Assembly: GCA_029204225.1 (NCBI GenBank)
Contig: CM055107.1
Location: 5,282,488 to 5,341,996 of the forward strand
Source: Diphasiastrum complanatum
Taxonomy: Eukaryota > Streptophyta > Lycopodiopsida > Lycopodiales > Lycopodiaceae
Length of the DNA: 59,509 nucleotides
Reading direction: 5' to 3'
The position numbers were made by a program, and so were the translations under genes. Positions 57,093 to 59,509 of this stretch are shown here, in pieces. Each line of letters starts with the position of its first letter. The first letter of the stretch is position 1. The notes under the pieces were generated by a model. That model ran no database searches, was not told the origin of the DNA, and was given only the letters and a program-made list of their open reading frames with translations.

Positions 57093-57800
57093 CTACTTTT
57101 GTTCCTTCCACTGTAAGGTAGTTAGATCCTCATAAACGAAAACGTTACTGCCTTTAAGACATCCATTATGCTTAAGAACTTCATTATGATAATCAGTGTA
57201 TTTGAAACGGATGAAGACAATCGGAGAGTCGAACTTACTGTGCCAAGTTGCTTCCACGATGCCTTCTTCTTCCTCATAGAAAAGTGAGGCCAGAAGATCT
57301 TTGGCTGCAAGCAGGGGGTCGGTTTCGAAAAGAGCTCTGACGCGAACGTTTTGAGATTTGTATTCTCGTTTGGCTTGTTCTTCCATTGCCTATGAAACAA
57401 TCTTATTACTTTTTGTTTCAGTATTTTTTAGCATATCGGCCCAACTTTTTGTTGAGGTCTGAATTTTCTTCTCCAGTGCTTTGACTTGATCAGGGTTCAC
57501 CGATGGAGCAGGGCCTAAGCTGCCATTTGCGTCTTGAGAGTGGTATTTTCAGTTTCAAGTAGATTTGCCCATTTTTTGAGTGCAAGCAAATCCACCTGTA
57601 GATTACTTATGAATGTCATCAATCCCAAAAGGGGTGGAGCACTACAAGTGCCGCAAAGATTCTTGAGGGGAATAGAAGATGGCGATGACGGTGATGATGA
57701 TGGCAATGGTTGTTTGTTGTCTTTTCGACATGTGGTGACCCATGCCGTATCCATGGCTTAAGCAGGCCAAGAGCACAGGAGCAGGCCGAGAGCAGTGGCA
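57093..57800 (-). pseudogene. LINE ORF1-like coiled-coil and RNA-binding-domain fragment
   Basis: On the minus strand an N-terminal coiled coil (FISNLQVDLLALKKWANLLETENTTLKTQMAA, in two pieces here) is followed, after frame changes near 57510 and 57390, by MEEQAKREYK and a compact domain: VRALFETDPL, ATWHSKFDSPIVFIRFKYTDYHNEVLKHN and LKGSNVFVYEDLT. Coiled coil plus an RRM-like 'IVFIRF ... LKGxxVFVxEDLT' pattern is the layout of ORF1 proteins in many LINEs, which bind element RNA. No endonuclease or reverse transcriptase follows downstream (left). It could also come from another mobile element with a similar ORF. Stops at 57514 and the frame changes make it a pseudogene. Confidence 0.45.
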
Positions 57801-57954
57801 ACCCTGGAGGAATGCCACCCTATCCAATCATCAGGGTAGCTCAAGACTAGAGCATCATTCATAGGCAGGTGGTATTAGGCAAGTACAGCAGGTGGTATTA
57901 TGCAGGTACAACATGTGAAAACCAGATAGAATCGGGATCAGACTGCTCAAATTT

Positions 57955-58095
57955 TGATCTATCAAGCAGGGCACAAATGGATTCAGCAGGGCACAAATGG
58001 ATCACGAGCGTCAGCAGGGCCATCGCAAATGGATTCAGCAGGGCGCAAATGGATCAGCTATGGATCAGGCGTCAACAGAGCCATCACTCAGTACA
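57955..58095 (+). repeat. Short tandem CAGCAGGGC.CAAATGGAT
   Basis: AGCAGGGCACAAATGGATTC occurs at about 57966 and 57986, with related copies at about 58010 and 58035 (GGGCGCAAATGGATC). The array leads into the next GA tract. Confidence 0.8.
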
Positions 58096-58103
58096 GGGCC
58101 ATC

Positions 58104-58104
<1 letters not shown>

Positions 58105-58151
<47 letters not shown>
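58105..58151. repeat. (GA)n microsatellite
   Basis: About 23 GA dinucleotides. Confidence 0.97.
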
Positions 58152-58152
<1 letters not shown>

Positions 58153-58420
58153 GGAATTCCATGTTGATCTACAAAATCATTTTTTCTCAAGAGAGTATAG
58201 AGACAAAGTAAGAAATTCTGTTGGAAAAGAAATGGTGAGTCAATGGAGTCTCAAGGCATTTTACTTCTATTGTGAGCATGCACTTGCTGCTAAGAAGTTC
58301 CATTGCCTTCTGCACTAAGTAACCTCTCTTTGCATCCTTGGGCATGTGGACAAACAATGTAGGAGGATATGTCTTCCTCTTTTATGGCTCCGGCCTATCC
58401 CAAAAAAAAGTAGCCCTACA

Positions 58421-58422
<2 letters not shown>

Positions 58423-58466
<44 letters not shown>

Positions 58467-58474
58467 GGGGGGGG
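58423..58474. repeat. (GA)n followed by poly-G
   Basis: GA run of about 33 bases joined to 20 consecutive G (58455-58474). Confidence 0.97.
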
Positions 58475-58799
58475 AGTATTTGAAATGTGTGTATTGTATG
58501 TATTGTTTTTTTTACACATTTTTTTTCGAACAATTTTTAGCTTTTCCCTTGCTAAAAGGTGATATTTTTTGCGGGCGTGACATTTACGGCAAAGCACACA
58601 CACTCTCTCTAAAATTATTCAGTGCCTTGCTGAATCATATAAGATTTGGTTATGTTTTAATTGTCTTATACGATTTACATTTTGAGACGGAAATAACATA
58701 TTCACTTTGAACTGTGGGCCGTCCGTTAACAGACATTTGCAAACACATGCATACAAAATATGCACACACACACACACCCATACACACTTAATTGTGAAT

Positions 58800-59150
58800 T
58801 GGGCACTCATCTATAGACTTGAAATCATTATGTAACTTGGTAAACATTCTATCAAACTTAGCTTTATAGATATGCTTGTCGAATGCCACCAGGTCCTAAT
58901 AATGAATCATGTCTTTATTCTGAGATCTGAATAACAGAGTATTGAACAGGGACTTAAATCTGAGATATATCTCAAAAACTGCCTCCACACTAGGGCCCTT
59001 AGTTATAGAAGGAAGAATAAAAAGAAAAGGAGAAAAAAAAGATTTGAAATACTCCAAACTATCAGTAATACAAAATTCATAAAAAAAAAAAAAGCAAACT
59101 AGAATCAAAATTAGACATTTTAAACAAAAACAACAGATGTAAAATTTCAA
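58800..59150 (-). CDS. Hypothetical protein fragment
   Basis: The minus strand has a frame from 59150 (MKFYICCFCLKCLILILVCFFFF, hydrophobic, then SITKGPSVEAVFEIYLRFKSLFNTLLFRSQNKDMIHY) to a stop near 58896. The same frame resumes LVAFDKHIYKAKFDRMFTKLHNDFKSIDECP to about 58800. The two pieces together read like one protein with a single stop between them. I do not recognise it. Promoter-like sequence lies upstream on the same strand. It could be the broken first exon of a gene continuing left, but no further exon was identified before the GA/poly-G tract. Confidence 0.3.
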
Positions 59151-59394
59151 ATATCACTCTCAAGCGCAAACGGCAGGTCAGGCAAGCTCCTCAAGGCAAT
59201 GTGCACTCGAAAGAGATATTAGAAATTAGAGTATCGGATCCAAGCATGTGAACACAGAGCACAAAAGAAATGAGATGCAATGCGCACTTGAATACGATAC
59301 CGGACGAGGCAGTATCGGTTCCAAGCACAAGTAAGTCCACGGAGGGTAATCAGTGCAAACGGCACGCTTGAAATCGATATTCGGCCAAGAAATC

Positions 59395-59509
59395 GTAAAT
59401 TTGCGTGAAAATCTGAACCGAAAATGACCTATTTATAAACAAAAATTTGCACGTGTGGAAGACTAGCGAAGGAACACGTGTCGACATGTGATTGGTCAGA
59501 ATTAATACA
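59395..59509 (-). promoter_or_regulatory. Candidate promoter, TATA box and ACGTG boxes
   Basis: On the minus strand TTTATAAATAGG (about 59428-59439) is a textbook plant TATA box. Upstream of it (higher coordinates) are two ACGTG cores (CACACGTGC near 59450, GACACGTGT near 59477), the G-box/ABRE core bound by bZIP and bHLH factors. It would drive transcription leftwards, toward the hypothetical frame ending at 58800. The leader of about 250 bases in between has no long frame. Confidence 0.4.

Overview
This window is nuclear DNA from a land plant with a large, retrotransposon-rich genome. A plant family-1 UDP-glycosyltransferase with a PSPG box, Ty1/Copia and Ty3/Gypsy elements primed by initiator-Met tRNA (TGGTATCAGAG primer sites), and very long GA/TC, CA/TG and TA microsatellites all point that way. 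The species cannot be fixed from sequence alone. A seedless vascular plant such as a fern would fit, but that is a weak inference. Only one gene is clearly intact.

Layout. 1-600: primer site and LTR of a minus-strand Copia element entering from the left. 600-4700: non-coding, with a long palindrome and a foldback repeat. 4742-6292: the intact intronless UDP-glycosyltransferase. 7594-13278: a broken Copia gag, a head-to-tail pile of two minus-strand Copia 3' ends with one LTR, a miniature LTR element (TRIM-like) with almost no interior, and a frame-shifted pseudogene of a clavaminate synthase/asparagine-oxygenase-like Fe(II)/2-oxoglutarate enzyme.

14012-38330 is a nest of Ty3/Gypsy elements. 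An integrase fragment is followed by an unrecognised coiled-coil gene (copy 1, + strand). Copy 1 is split by a 5.2-kb Gypsy element with target duplication AATGT. A second divergent copy of the same gene lies tail-to-tail on the minus strand (copy 2). Copy 2 is split by a 7.4-kb element with target duplication CAATT, which itself carries a 528-bp insertion flanked by 14-bp repeats. A minus-strand Gypsy LTR and primer site close the nest near 38.3 kb. The two gene copies align along most of their length, and both sit beside Gypsy integrase fragments, so they may be a third reading frame of a Gypsy lineage. This family is the best candidate here for something undescribed.

38.4-59.5 kb is repeat-dominated: CA/TG tracts, a Copia element (41703-47434, target duplication GTGGG) whose reverse transcriptase has been replaced by about 0.9 kb of unrelated open reading frame, a dispersed repeat array, a 2.4-kb TCGAAA-rich minisatellite that changes unit midway, a satellite of about 315-370 bp units, and five long GA/TC tracts. 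A LINE ORF1-like fragment (57.1-57.8 kb) and a possible minus-strand gene start near the right edge complete it. All homology statements are from reading motifs by eye; no database search was run.
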